A stretch of 64,000 bases of DNA from Lachnospiraceae bacterium. Lineage in GTDB: Bacteria; Bacillota; Clostridia; Lachnospirales; Lachnospiraceae. Shown here one piece after another: positions 17,590 to 28,000 of this stretch; position 1 is the first letter of the stretch; each line of letters starts with the position of its first letter. The translations under genes were made by a program, and so were the position numbers. The stretch is from the NCBI GenBank assembly GCA_015258065.1, contig JABZIZ010000014.1:6916-70915 (forward strand). The letters are read 5' to 3'. The notes under the pieces were generated by a model. That model was not told the DNA's origin and did no database searches. It saw only the letters and a program-made list of their open reading frames with translations.

Positions 17590-19038
17590 ATGCATAACAT
17601 TCTATTCGTGGCTTCAGAAGGAGTACCATTTATCAAAACAGGAGGACTGGCGGACGTTGTCGGCTCTCTACCCAAGGAGATTGACAGCAGGTATTTTGAT
17701 GTACGCGTGATTCTGCCCCGCTATATGTGTATGAAGCAGGAGTGGAAGGATCGTATGGAATATGTCACCAATTTCTATATGGATTTCCACTGGAAGAGCG
17801 AATATGTGGGAATCTTTCATGCAGTCTATGAGAATGTTCACTTTTACTTCATCGATTCAGAATATTATTTTTGCGGGGATCATCCTTATTGCGACAGCCA
17901 GAAGTGGGAGATCGAAAAATTTGCCTATTTTTCAAAGGCGGCGCTTTCTGCACTTCCTGTGATCGGCTTTCGTCCGGACGTGATCCACTGCCATGACTGG
18001 CAGACGGGTCTGGTGCCGGTTTATCTGAAAGAACGGTTCCTGGGCAATGATTTTTATCATGGCATCAAGGCGGTCATGACCATTCATAACCTCAAGTTTC
18101 AGGGGAAATGGGACATTCCGACGGTACAGGACATTACCGGCCTGCCGTCCTACTTTTTTACACCGGATAAATTGGAATTGAATAAGGACGCCGATCTGTT
18201 AAAGGGCGGCATTGTGTATGCCGATGCGGTCACGACGGTATCGGAGACTTATGCGGAAGAAATCAAAACACCGTTTTTTGGTGAGGATTTAGATGGCCTT
18301 CTCAGAGCCAGACAAAATGATCTGAGAGGGATTGTCAATGGCATTGACAGGGAGGCGTTTAATCCGGCAACGGATCCCTGCCTGGAATTTCATTATGATG
18401 CCATCAACTTTCGGAAAGAAAAGATCAAGAATAAGATTGCGCTTCAAAAACAGTTGGGTCTGAATGAAGATCCCAAATGTTTTACCATCGGAATTGTATC
18501 CAGGTTGACGGATCAGAAGGGCTTCGATTTGGTCTCCTGTGTGATGGACGAGCTGTGCCAGGATGCGGTGCAGATTGTGGTACTGGGAACAGGTGAAGAA
18601 CAGTATGAGAACATGTTCCGTCATTTTGCCTGGAAATATGGCGGAAGGGTATCCGCCAATATCTATTATTCGGAGGAACTGTCTCATCGGGTATATGCGG
18701 CCAGCGATGCCTTTTTGATGCCTTCCCTCTTTGAACCATGTGGCCTTTCCCAGCTCATCGCATTGGGGTATGGAACCATACCGATCGTCAGACAGACGGG
18801 AGGGCTCAAGGATACGGTCGAACCTTATAACCGGTTTACGTCCAGCGGAACGGGCTTCGGCTTTATGAATTATAATGCGCATGAGATGCTGCATGCGATA
18901 CGGGATGCGGAGGCTTTGTATTATGACAATAAACGAGAATGGAATAAAATGATCGACAGAGCCATGGCAGTGGATTATTCTTGGAATGTGTCGGCAAAGA
19001 AATATCAGGGAATGTACGATTGGCTTCTAGGGAATTGA
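17590..19038 (+). CDS. glgA: Glycogen synthase (ADP-glucose type)
   Basis: GlgA transfers glucose from ADP-glucose to the growing alpha-1,4-glucan. The 482-residue GT5 enzyme begins MHNILFVASEGVPFIKTGGLADVVG, where KTGGLADV is the ADP-glucose-binding loop. It has HNLKFQG (about 162-168) and VNGID in the linker, and the C-terminal SLFEPCGLSQLIALGYGTIP with the catalytic glutamate. It starts 17 bp after rho behind an AGAGAGG site and overlaps the next gene by 1 bp. The other glycogen genes (glgB, glgC, glgD, glgP) are not in this window. Confidence 0.96.
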   Translation: MHNILFVASEGVPFIKTGGLADVVGSLPKEIDSRYFDVRVILPRYMCMKQEWKDRMEYVTNFYMDFHWKSEYVGIFHAVYENVHFYFIDSEYYFCGDHPYCDSQKWEIEKFAYFSKAALSALPVIGFRPDVIHCHDWQTGLVPVYLKERFLGNDFYHGIKAVMTIHNLKFQGKWDIPTVQDITGLPSYFFTPDKLELNKDADLLKGGIVYADAVTTVSETYAEEIKTPFFGEDLDGLLRARQNDLRGIVNGIDREAFNPATDPCLEFHYDAINFRKEKIKNKIALQKQLGLNEDPKCFTIGIVSRLTDQKGFDLVSCVMDELCQDAVQIVVLGTGEEQYENMFRHFAWKYGGRVSANIYYSEELSHRVYAASDAFLMPSLFEPCGLSQLIALGYGTIPIVRQTGGLKDTVEPYNRFTSSGTGFGFMNYNAHEMLHAIRDAEALYYDNKREWNKMIDRAMAVDYSWNVSAKKYQGMYDWLLGN

Positions 19039-20687
19039 TGGACAGAAATAAGAATAGTGTTTTGAAACAAGGCGGAATTCTGGCGGCAGCGGGGGTGGGC
19101 GTCAGAATCATCGGGATGTTGTATCGGAGCCCCTTGACCGCCATCATCGGAGATCTGGGCAATGGGTATTATCAATATGCTTATTCTTTATATACCATTG
19201 CCCTTTTGGTTTCTTCTTATAGCATCCCATCCGCTTTTTCCAAGATTTTGGCGCAGAGGTTGGCAAGGAAAGATTATGTCAATGCGCAAAAGACCCTCCA
19301 CTATACACTGGGTTTTGTACTTGTAACGGGACTTCTGGCCACCCTTCTTTTGTTTTTCTTCGGACCCGTTTTAATTGCGGATCCGGCTGCACTTCCGGTT
19401 CTTTATCTCTTTTTTCCGACCATCATCCTGAGCGCCATTCTGGGGGTCATTCGGGGCTATTTCCAGGCACATCGGACGATGGTTCAGACCTCAATTTCCC
19501 AACTTCTGGAACAGATTTTCAATGCCGTTTTTTCGGTTCTGATGGCATGGGTCTTCATCCATCTCTTTTCAGATGGAAGCAAACAGTCATCCGCACAGTA
19601 TGGCGCCATGGGAAGCGCCTTCGGTACGGGAGTCGGCGTCTGTGCAGGGCTACTCTTCATGCTGGTGGCTTACCGGATGAACCTTCCTTACTTACGAAAG
19701 AGGTTGCGTCAGGATCGCCACAAAGAAGAAAACAACTCTCTTTTGATTCTGCACTCCATTGCCGTTGTGGTGCTTCCGTTTATTGCCAGCACGGTCATTT
19801 CTTATCTGGCGCCCTTTGTCAATCAAAAGATTTTTAATTCCGTTATGGTCGGCGTGAGAGGAATGACGAATGAGAGGGCAACGGAACTGTACGGGATCCT
19901 CTCTGGCAAGGCGATCGTCATTTCAAACATTCCGATTGCAATGGCAAATGCCATGAGTGCCGCCATGATTCCGAGTATTTCTTCCTTCTTTGCGTGTGGA
20001 AAAAAGGAAGAGGCTTCGAAACTGGCTTCTCAGGTGACGAGGGTTACCATGACGATTGGGATTCCCTGTGCGGCCTTTTTGGCCATATTGGCAAAGCCCA
20101 TCACCATGATCCTCTATCCGCAAAGAAGTTCGCTGGATCAGGCTTCCATTCTGTTAGCTGCCCTGTCGGTCACAGTGGTCTTTTATTCATTATCCGCCGT
20201 CTCTTCCGGCATTCTGCAAAGCATTGGGAGAACCAATACGCCCTGGATGAATTCTGCGGTTGGTCTGATGTTGCAGACCCTGTTTCTTTTGGCCGTTTTA
20301 TATCAGACGAAGCTTACGACCATGGCAGTGGTATTTGCCATGATTCTATATTCGTTCCTGATGTGTTTGTTAAACCACTTTTTTGTAAAAAGAAGTTTGA
20401 AGATGAAGCGGGATGTCAAAAGGACCTATCTCTTTCCCCTTCTGTCTTCTGTTTTGATGAGCCTTGCGGGATATGGTGCCTATCTGGCCTCGTGTAAAGG
20501 GTTGCAAATGTTCCTTCCATCGTTCTACTTTGTGAATCTGCTGGCGACTGCACTTGCAGTGTTTATTTGTCTCCTTGTCTATGCGTTTTTTATGGTGCGT
20601 TTTAAGGCATTAACGGAGGAAGAGATGTATCATCTGCCGAAGGGGAGAAAGATCGTTTCGCTCTTAAAGAAAGTACGAATCCTGTAA
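19038..20687 (+). CDS. Polysaccharide biosynthesis / SpoVB-MurJ-like flippase
   Basis: The 549-residue protein is strongly hydrophobic with about 14 membrane helices, the layout of the MOP flippases (SpoVB, YabM, MurJ-like) that turn lipid-linked precursors across the membrane. The N terminus reads NSVLKQGGILAAAGVGVRIIGMLYRSPL, very close to the SpoVB/YtgP family. The ATG at 19038 overlaps the glgA stop (TGATG) and is preferred over an in-frame GTG at 18981, which would lie within glgA. Whether the substrate is lipid II or another sugar lipid cannot be told from sequence; lipid-linked cell-wall or polysaccharide precursors are the likely class. Confidence 0.88.
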   Translation: MDRNKNSVLKQGGILAAAGVGVRIIGMLYRSPLTAIIGDLGNGYYQYAYSLYTIALLVSSYSIPSAFSKILAQRLARKDYVNAQKTLHYTLGFVLVTGLLATLLLFFFGPVLIADPAALPVLYLFFPTIILSAILGVIRGYFQAHRTMVQTSISQLLEQIFNAVFSVLMAWVFIHLFSDGSKQSSAQYGAMGSAFGTGVGVCAGLLFMLVAYRMNLPYLRKRLRQDRHKEENNSLLILHSIAVVVLPFIASTVISYLAPFVNQKIFNSVMVGVRGMTNERATELYGILSGKAIVISNIPIAMANAMSAAMIPSISSFFACGKKEEASKLASQVTRVTMTIGIPCAAFLAILAKPITMILYPQRSSLDQASILLAALSVTVVFYSLSAVSSGILQSIGRTNTPWMNSAVGLMLQTLFLLAVLYQTKLTTMAVVFAMILYSFLMCLLNHFFVKRSLKMKRDVKRTYLFPLLSSVLMSLAGYGAYLASCKGLQMFLPSFYFVNLLATALAVFICLLVYAFFMVRFKALTEEEMYHLPKGRKIVSLLKKVRIL

Positions 20688-20770
20688 AGGATGGAAGACA
20701 GATCATGCAGGAGGGGAACATGCAAACGGAACCTCACCGTGAAGGTTTATGTTACGGAAAGGAAAGGTGA

Positions 20771-21457
20771 ATGGGAATCAGAATTCTCAAAGATCTTCAG
20801 GAAAAGGAGCAGACCCGAGCGCTCTATGAACAAAATTTCGAGGATCCGAAGATCTTTATTGATTATTATTACCATGAAAAGTGCAAAGACAACCTGATTT
20901 TAGTAAAGGAAGAAGAAGGACAGATTCTTTCCATGCTACACCTGAATCCTTACCTTGTTTCTGTTTGTGGTAAAAAGGTGAAGTCCTTTTACATCTTTGC
21001 AGTGGCAACGGACAAGAATCATAGGCACGAAGGGCACATGACAGAGCTGCTCCGAGCCGCTTTTTCCTATATGAAAGATCAGAAAATACCGTTCTGCTTT
21101 CTGCTCCCGGTAGAGGTTGCTATTTATGAGTGGATCGGATTTTTTGTCCTCTGTGATCTGGTGCGGGAGAGAGACGATTCCGGACTTCCCACCGGCAGGG
21201 AGCGTACGGAGGAAATCGAGGACAGCTATGATATCTACTGCGTGAGAGATGAGAGGTATCGGGAACTTCTGGAAATAGAGGATGCGCTGGCAAGACAAGG
21301 AGTGAAAGAGGACCTTCCGGAGCATCCGCTCATCATGGTAAAGATCATCGATCCGGTCCTGTTTGCGGAAATGGCGGGTCTCAAAGAAACGACCTCCGAA
21401 GAAGAGGAAGAGCAGTGGATGCGTTCGAAGAGATGTTACTTTTCGGAAGAAGTCTGA
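20771..21457 (+). CDS. GNAT family N-acetyltransferase
   Basis: The 228-residue protein shows the GNAT core. Beta-4 with the acetyl-CoA pyrophosphate loop reads FAVATDKNHRHEGHMTELL (about 75-93), where RHEGHM stands for the R/QxxGxG/A motif, and VAIYEWIGFF (about 117-126) follows. The C-terminal 80 residues are longer than in minimal GNATs and end in an acidic stretch. The start at 20771 follows GGAAAGGTGA. The substrate is unknown. It is probably read with the flippase, 83 bp upstream. Confidence 0.75.
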   Translation: MGIRILKDLQEKEQTRALYEQNFEDPKIFIDYYYHEKCKDNLILVKEEEGQILSMLHLNPYLVSVCGKKVKSFYIFAVATDKNHRHEGHMTELLRAAFSYMKDQKIPFCFLLPVEVAIYEWIGFFVLCDLVRERDDSGLPTGRERTEEIEDSYDIYCVRDERYRELLEIEDALARQGVKEDLPEHPLIMVKIIDPVLFAEMAGLKETTSEEEEEQWMRSKRCYFSEEV

Positions 21458-21600
21458 GAAGACGCATCCTTCCAAAATCACAAATTGAACTTTTTTCGGT
21501 CATAAAATCTTCACATCTTCTCTTTATACTCCTGTTTATCAAATAAAAAACAAATTCTGCAAAAGGGAAAACCCTTAATAGGATCAGGAGGAATAAAACA

Positions 21601-23025
21601 ATGGGAAATTCAGAAGAAAATCGTTATCATTTTGAGAATCATTCGGAAGCGGCACCCAGGCAGGAGAGGGTAGAATGGCACCATACCGGAGATGGAAATG
21701 ATTTTACGCCTAGGGACCGGAAGCCTGCAAAAGAAAAGAAGCATATCGGTAGAAAGATTTTAACGGTTGCTGCTGTTGCAGCTCTCTGCTGCGGAAGCGG
21801 TGCAGGTGGAGCCTTCTATGCTTCCAGATATCTGGTCAGCAAATACCCGGCTGTCAACACCTCGGTTTCCAGCAGCGGGGATGCGGTTGTGGAAAAGCTT
21901 TCTACGACAAAGGCGCAGGAGGGCGGTCGGATTTCTACGGATGTGACGAGTGTTGCCTCCAACGTGATGCCTGCGATTGTCGCCATCAATGCGGATGTGA
22001 CCGAAAAGGTGCAGACCTTTATGGGTACCATGGAGCAGAAGGGAACAGGCTCCGGTTCCGGAATCATCGTCGGGAAGAATGAGAAGGAGCTTTTAATCGC
22101 CACAAACAATCATGTGGTGGACAATGCGGACAAACTGCAGGTGGTCTTTAATGACGGGACGAAGGCTGCTGCAAATCTGAAGGGCACGGATGCCAAGATG
22201 GATCTGGCGGTGATTGCGGTCTCTATAGCAGATCTCAAACAGGGAGAGTTGAGCAACCTGAAGGTGGCAACCCTGGGAGATTCGGACAAACTCAGTGTCG
22301 GGGAACCCACCATTGCCATCGGGAATGCGCTCGGTTACGGTCAATCCGTGACGACAGGAGTGGTCAGTGCTCTGAATCGTGAGATCAAAAGCGATGAGGT
22401 GAAAGGTACCTTCATTCAGACAGATGCGGCAATTAACCCGGGGAACTCGGGTGGTGCTCTTCTAAACAGCAAAGGAGAGGTCATCGGCATCAATTCGTCC
22501 AAAATTGGCGGAGAAGCGGTTGACGGTGTAGGCTTTGCCATCCCGATTGATGCAGCCCGTCCGATCTTGGACAAGCTGATGAACCAGGAGACGAAGATCA
22601 AGGTCGCAGATGCGGATAAAGGTTATTTGGGAATCACCGTGATGACGCCGCAGGGAGTCGAGGGAGCCTATGTCGAGTCTGTGGAACAGAACGGAGCCGC
22701 ACAGAAAGCAGGCATCCAGGCAGGTGATATCATCACGGCACTGAACGGACAGAGCGTCTCGAAGAGAGAAGATTTAACCAACCAGCTATCCTATTATAAA
22801 GCAGGGACGGAGGTCACGGTAACCGTACTGCGGAGAGAGAGTACGACCTATGGCCCCAAGGATTTGAAGGTTACTCTGGAAAAAAAGCCGCAGGGTCTGC
22901 AAGATCAGACACAGCAGAGTAGTGATAATGATCAGAACGGCAATCAAGATCAAAATAGCCAGGGGGAATCAGAAGAGAATGGAAACCAAAACGGATGGAA
23001 TATGTTCCCCTTTGGAGGATTTTGA
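21601..23025 (+). CDS. htrA: HtrA/DegP-like membrane-anchored serine protease
   Basis: The 474-residue protein is a surface quality-control protease. A basic cytoplasmic N terminus leads to one membrane anchor (about 52-72). The trypsin-like domain has catalytic H171 (NNHVVDN), D201 (AKMDLAVI) and S283 (NPGNSGGAL), and one PDZ domain lies at about 340-435 (GYLGITV..., AGIQAGDIITALNG). The C-terminal tail is rich in Q, N, D and S, ending NGWNMFPFGGF. The 143-bp upstream gap has a good AGGATCAGGAGG ribosome site. A strong hairpin follows 90 bp downstream. Regulation by an envelope-stress regulator is typical of the family but no box was recognised. Confidence 0.95.
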   Translation: MGNSEENRYHFENHSEAAPRQERVEWHHTGDGNDFTPRDRKPAKEKKHIGRKILTVAAVAALCCGSGAGGAFYASRYLVSKYPAVNTSVSSSGDAVVEKLSTTKAQEGGRISTDVTSVASNVMPAIVAINADVTEKVQTFMGTMEQKGTGSGSGIIVGKNEKELLIATNNHVVDNADKLQVVFNDGTKAAANLKGTDAKMDLAVIAVSIADLKQGELSNLKVATLGDSDKLSVGEPTIAIGNALGYGQSVTTGVVSALNREIKSDEVKGTFIQTDAAINPGNSGGALLNSKGEVIGINSSKIGGEAVDGVGFAIPIDAARPILDKLMNQETKIKVADADKGYLGITVMTPQGVEGAYVESVEQNGAAQKAGIQAGDIITALNGQSVSKREDLTNQLSYYKAGTEVTVTVLRRESTTYGPKDLKVTLEKKPQGLQDQTQQSSDNDQNGNQDQNSQGESEENGNQNGWNMFPFGGF

Positions 23026-23113
23026 GAAGCGGAGAACGGCGGGATCTGTCCCTGTCATTCAGACAGGAGAACGGGATCTTAGATTAGCAGGAAGAGATTA
23101 GAAATGAATCAAA

Positions 23114-23160
23114 AGAACGGGAGCAATTCGGATCTGGAGAATCGCTCCCGTTCTCTTCTC
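23114..23160. terminator. Bidirectional terminator between htrA and the pseudokinase gene
   Basis: An 11-bp perfect stem (AGAACGGGAGC at 23114-23124 pairs with 23144-23154), extended inside by ATTC/GAAT, separates two convergent genes. On the minus strand it is followed by a T-rich run (TTTTGATT). On the plus strand the run is weak (CTTCTC). Confidence 0.75.
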
Positions 23161-23184
23161 AATTCAATGGATAGAAAATGTTCT

Positions 23185-24789
23185 TTATGATTCGGATTTT
23201 TTGCTCAGTACCTTCGAAATAACACTGTAGAGACGCTCCGGATTCACCGGCTTTAATAGATGAGCATTCATTCCGGCACGGAAACTTTCGTCATAGTTTT
23301 CACTTAAACCGTTCACGGTCATTGCAATGATCGGGATGGTCTGTGCATTCGGTATTTCCTGCGTGCTCCGGATTTGCCTGGTCGCTTCCAGCCCGTCCAT
23401 GACCGGCATCAAAACATCCATGAGAATGACGTCGAATTGACCCTTTTCTGCGACAAAACGATGTACGGCTTCCTGACCGTTCGTGGCGGAAACCACGTCG
23501 ATGCCTTTTGAGAGAAGCAGTTTCTCGCTGATTTCCAGATTGATCTCATTATCATCCACGATCAGGACTCGCTTGCCTCGCAGGTCAATCGAAGCTTCCG
23601 CTGAAGGAGTCTCCTCCCCTTCCTGTTTGCGAGACAGAGCCAGTCTTAGTGTTAATGAAATGGCGGTTCCGTGGTTTGGATCGGAGGTGACGCTGAGTTG
23701 TTCCGTGTTCATGGCTTTGACATAGCTCTTAAGGATCACCAGAGCAATATCAAGGGGAGAGAGATCTCCCGTGATTCGATCGATGAAGTATTCACTTGGC
23801 TGTGTCAGAAGTTTCAGGCGCTCCGGTTCCATCACAATGCCCTGACTTTCCACGGAAAGTTCGATCTGTGCGAAGTCGGATTCCTGATATAGATTCTTGG
23901 CTCGAAGTAAAATACGACCGCCCTTCATGGTGTAGGTCGAAGCGCAGAAGAGCAGTTTGTTGCAAATTCTCTCCATGCAATGCACATCCATGGAAACCAA
24001 CAAATCATTGACGGTATCGGTCTCTGTGGAAAACAGAAAGCCCCTTTCGTCCATTCCGGGCAACTGATACTGCCCGATTCGATCGAAGAAGTCACGGAGT
24101 TTGATCTGTTCCGGACGCAGCTTGATATCGTGTTTGGCAATCCGGCGCAGATCCAGGATATCATCGATGGTTTCCGACATATAAGCACCCGACATGGAGA
24201 CCTTGTGCAGATAGGATTCAATGGCGGTATGATCAGGCTGCTCCTGTTGTGCAATCTTGGTCAGACCCATGATAGAATACAGAGGACCTCGGATATTCCT
24301 GTTCATGAGACTTAGAAAGGCACTGCGCTTGTCGAGTTCCACCTTGGATTCGTGCAGCGCATTTTGTAAAGAGTCCACCCGTTTGGACATTTGCTTTAAT
24401 AGACTGTTGGCATCACGAACTACAAGGAGAATTTCATCTCTGCTGTGCCGGATAAAAATAGCCTGCATGAAATGAACCTTGCCGGAATCGTCGGAAACGG
24501 AGTAGTAAACCCGGTAAGTATTCAGTCGTTCCAGTGCTTTCATGACGCTTTTTAGGCGCATCTTTTCAATTACATCAGACGGCGTGGAGTCCGTGGAGCG
24601 CTTTAAGATGGTTTGCTCCATGTAATAATCGTAATCCCCCTCGCCTTCCTGCTGAAGGGAAAAGGAAGCCGCATTCTGCGATTTTAATACTTGAATCGAA
24701 CCGTCTTCCGGGTGGATGAAATAAAAATCATCCCCCACTGCATTTACAAGTGTATCAAATAGTGCGGCTTTGTGATCATCTGAAGACAT
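23185..24789 (-). CDS. Histidine-kinase-like protein lacking catalytic boxes, with intact C-terminal receiver
   Basis: The 534-residue protein has a PAS-like N terminus (about 15-130), a coiled-coil/HisKA-like dimer region (135-215), a degenerate ATPase-like domain (230-388) and a receiver (405-530). Aligned by eye to the canonical FLSxMSHEIRTPL, its H-box reads FLSLMNRNIRGPL, so the phospho-accepting His is Arg164. The N-box Asn is replaced (KLLFCASTYT), the DTGIGI box reads ESQGIVM, and GTGLGL reads GDLSPL. The receiver keeps D412/D413, the phospho-acceptor D458 (LMDVLMP), T491 and K513. It therefore cannot act as a normal kinase but could take phosphate from an Hpt. It is divergent from the CheB-CheR-kinase gene and its Hpt partner. 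The sequence shows no frameshift, which argues for selection. Confidence 0.85.
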   Translation of the reverse strand: MSSDDHKAALFDTLVNAVGDDFYFIHPEDGSIQVLKSQNAASFSLQQEGEGDYDYYMEQTILKRSTDSTPSDVIEKMRLKSVMKALERLNTYRVYYSVSDDSGKVHFMQAIFIRHSRDEILLVVRDANSLLKQMSKRVDSLQNALHESKVELDKRSAFLSLMNRNIRGPLYSIMGLTKIAQQEQPDHTAIESYLHKVSMSGAYMSETIDDILDLRRIAKHDIKLRPEQIKLRDFFDRIGQYQLPGMDERGFLFSTETDTVNDLLVSMDVHCMERICNKLLFCASTYTMKGGRILLRAKNLYQESDFAQIELSVESQGIVMEPERLKLLTQPSEYFIDRITGDLSPLDIALVILKSYVKAMNTEQLSVTSDPNHGTAISLTLRLALSRKQEGEETPSAEASIDLRGKRVLIVDDNEINLEISEKLLLSKGIDVVSATNGQEAVHRFVAEKGQFDVILMDVLMPVMDGLEATRQIRSTQEIPNAQTIPIIAMTVNGLSENYDESFRAGMNAHLLKPVNPERLYSVISKVLSKKSES

Positions 24790-25004
24790 ATGGCATTACC
24801 TCTAGGTAGACATCAGATCGCAGACACGCGGGATGATTGGTAGCATACGTGAAACGTTCTCTGATCAAGACAGATTGTTAGGAGCGCTTCTATTATAAAC
24901 GGGAAAATGTAATTCGATCAACCGTTTTTTAAAGATTCCACTTTTCAATTCATAAATTTTTTACTACAATAAAAGTAGTTTTATAACGTTGGAGGGGGAG
25001 AGAG

Positions 25005-28000
25005 ATGTATTCGCAAAAAAAATTACAGATGTCCGTGCAGCCCACCTGTGTGGTGGGAATCGGGGCTTCTGCCGGCGGACTGGAAGCACTGCAGCAGTTT
25101 CTGACTTTTTTACCTTCGAATACAGGGATGGCTTTCGTCATCATTCAACATTTGGCGCCGGATCACAAGAGTTTGCTCGCCGAGATTCTTGGCAAATATT
25201 CTGTGATGCCTGTAACGGAAATCACAGACGGCATGCGGGTGGAACGCAATCATATTTATATGATCCCCCCGAAGTACAATGTTGAAATTGTTTCGGATGT
25301 ACTCCGTCTTCATGAATATGAAGCCGAGAAGATCAACCATCCGATTGATGTTTTTTTTCGTTCTCTGGCTAAAGAATATGAGAATCGCTCAGTAGCGGTC
25401 ATTCTGTCCGGAACCGGGTCGGACGGAACCAACGGCATCCGCTCCATCAAAGAGCAGAACGGTGTCATTATCGTTCAATCACCGGAATCCGCCAAGTTTG
25501 ACGGAATGCCACGCAATGCGATTGCAACCGGCTTCGTAGATCTGGTCCAGAAACCGGATTCCATTGCCAAAGAGATGGGGCATATCGCCAGATCCATGGT
25601 GGATGCGACATCGAAGCTTCAGTTATCGGACGAAGATTTGATGTCTCAGATTTTTTCGATTCTGAAAAATGTCACCAATATCAATTATACCTATTACAAA
25701 CAGACGACGATTCTACGCAGAATCGAGCGCAGGCTGGTGATTACCCATAACCGGAATCTCAGAGAGTATGTGACCTTCCTCAACAATAATCCGGAAGAGG
25801 CCAAGCTTCTGGCAAAAGAGGTTCTGATCGGGGTCACCAGCTTTTTCAGAGACCCGGAATACTTTGATGTGCTCAAAGAAACCTGTATCAGACAGCTGGT
25901 CAAGGATGTACCGAAGGACCGTCAGATCCGTGTCTGGGTAGCAGGTTGTTCGACGGGAGAAGAAGCTTATTCGATCGCCATTCTGTTTTCGGAGGTGATG
26001 GAAGAGTTGAACATCCGGCGGAATGTGAAGATTTTCGCGACCGATCTGGATGCCGATTCCATCTCTACGGCGGTGCGCGGGGTTTACGGGGATAACATCA
26101 TTGAGGATGTTTCAGTGGCGCGTCTTTCTCGCTTTTTTTCCAGAAAGGGGAACAAGTACGTCATCCACCACGATATCCGTAAGATGATTATTTTTGCCCA
26201 GCACAACGTCTTTCAGGACCCGCCCTTTGGCAAACTGGATCTGATTTGTTGCCGGAACGTGCTGATTTATTTCCAGTCTGTTTTGCAGAGAAACCTGTTT
26301 ACGATCTTCCACATGGCATTAAATGATCACGGCTATCTGTTTCTCGGCAGAAGCGAGTCTGTCATTGACTATGATGATATCTTCCGTGTGCTTTGTGCCA
26401 ATGAGAAGATTTTCATTCATAACATTGCAGGGAAGGTGCCTGCGCATGAAAACATCAGCTATTCCCTTCAGAACGTAGAGAATTCTCTGGATTTGGCGCA
26501 GATACAGAGTGCGGAGGAAGAACCGGACACACAGCACCGTACCAATGATATTGACACTTCTGTGATGGAAGAGTTGATGCCTGCCAGCGTCATTGTCAAT
26601 GAGAACAATGAAATGGTTCGGAGCTATGGAGATTGTTCGAAGTTCTTATCCATCCCTGTAGGAGCGGCGACTCTGGATATTTTCATGCTGATCCGGGATG
26701 ATCTCAAGATTGCATCCTCTATTGTGTTGCGAGATGCCAGAAAGACCAATCAGCGGGTGGTTTATGAATCCGTTCCTGTGCAGTTGGAACGGGAATCGGA
26801 GTTTATCTCCATCGTGGCGCAGCCTATTTCCGATCATTCCGGCTCAGAAACCGGTTTGATGGCAATTTCTTTTGTCAGAGAAAAAAGAGAAATTAGTGGA
26901 GATATTCGTGAGTATCAAGTGGATACTGCTGCAACGAAACGTATTTCCAATCTGGAACACGAATTGAAGGTGACCAAGGAGAACCTGCGCCAGACGGTAA
27001 CGGAGTTGGAGAGTGTCAATGCGGAATTGCAGGCTGCAAATGAAGAATTGCTGACGGCAAATGAAGAATTACAGTCTTCGAATGAAGAGTTACAGTCCGT
27101 TAACGAGGAATTATACACGGTAAATGCAGAATATCAGTCCAAGGTGACGGAGCTTGCAGGTTTAAATGACGACATGGCAAACTTCTTATCCTCTACGCTG
27201 GTCGGTATTCTGATGGTCGACAGGGATTTGAATATCCGGAAGTTTACCGAATATATCTCCTCAGAATTCAATGTGGTGGATCAGGATGTAGGCAGAAGTG
27301 TCCGGTATATTACTTATAACTTTGCCACCATTGATCTGATTCAGCAGTGCAGAGAAGTATTAAAAACCATGGTTCCCATGGAAGAGCACTGCGCTTCGGT
27401 TGCGGGTAAGACCTATATGATCCGCATTGCACCTTATCGTGTGGTGGGACAGAGCCAGACACAGAATGCGATGGATGCGGCGGAGGGAACTCCGTCCAGC
27501 ATCAATGTGCCTAAGAAACTGCAGGGGTTGGTCCTGACCTTTGTGGACACCACCAAACAGGTGGACGATCAAGAACAGATCGAAGAGATGGCAAAGGCGC
27601 TGCGGGAAGCGGTCAAGGCAGGCAAGGAAAAGGAAACCTTCCTCAGCCATGTCTCGCATGACATGCGTACACCGATGACGGCAATCTTTGGATTAACGCA
27701 GCTCTCTCTGGCAGTCAAAAACGTGCCGGATGAAGTCAGAGACAATCTGGAAAAGATTATGACTTCCAGTTCCTACCTGTTAAATCTGATTGAAGAGATT
27801 CTGGAAACCAGCAGGATCAATGCAGGAAAGGTAGTAACGGTAGATGCGGCAGTGAAGGAGGAACAGGTACTGAATTCCGTTGCCACAATGGCAGGGGAAC
27901 AGTGCAGGAACAAGGGCCTCCACTTCACAATGAATATACAAGGATCCCAGGATCGTTATGTCATGATGGATGCGCAGCATGTCGAGCGTGTGCTCATGAA

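Noticed and set aside
24790..25004. Defined promoters between the pseudokinase and the CheB-CheR fusion
   Set aside because: The gap is AT-rich and must hold divergent promoters, but no pair of boxes was convincing enough to list.
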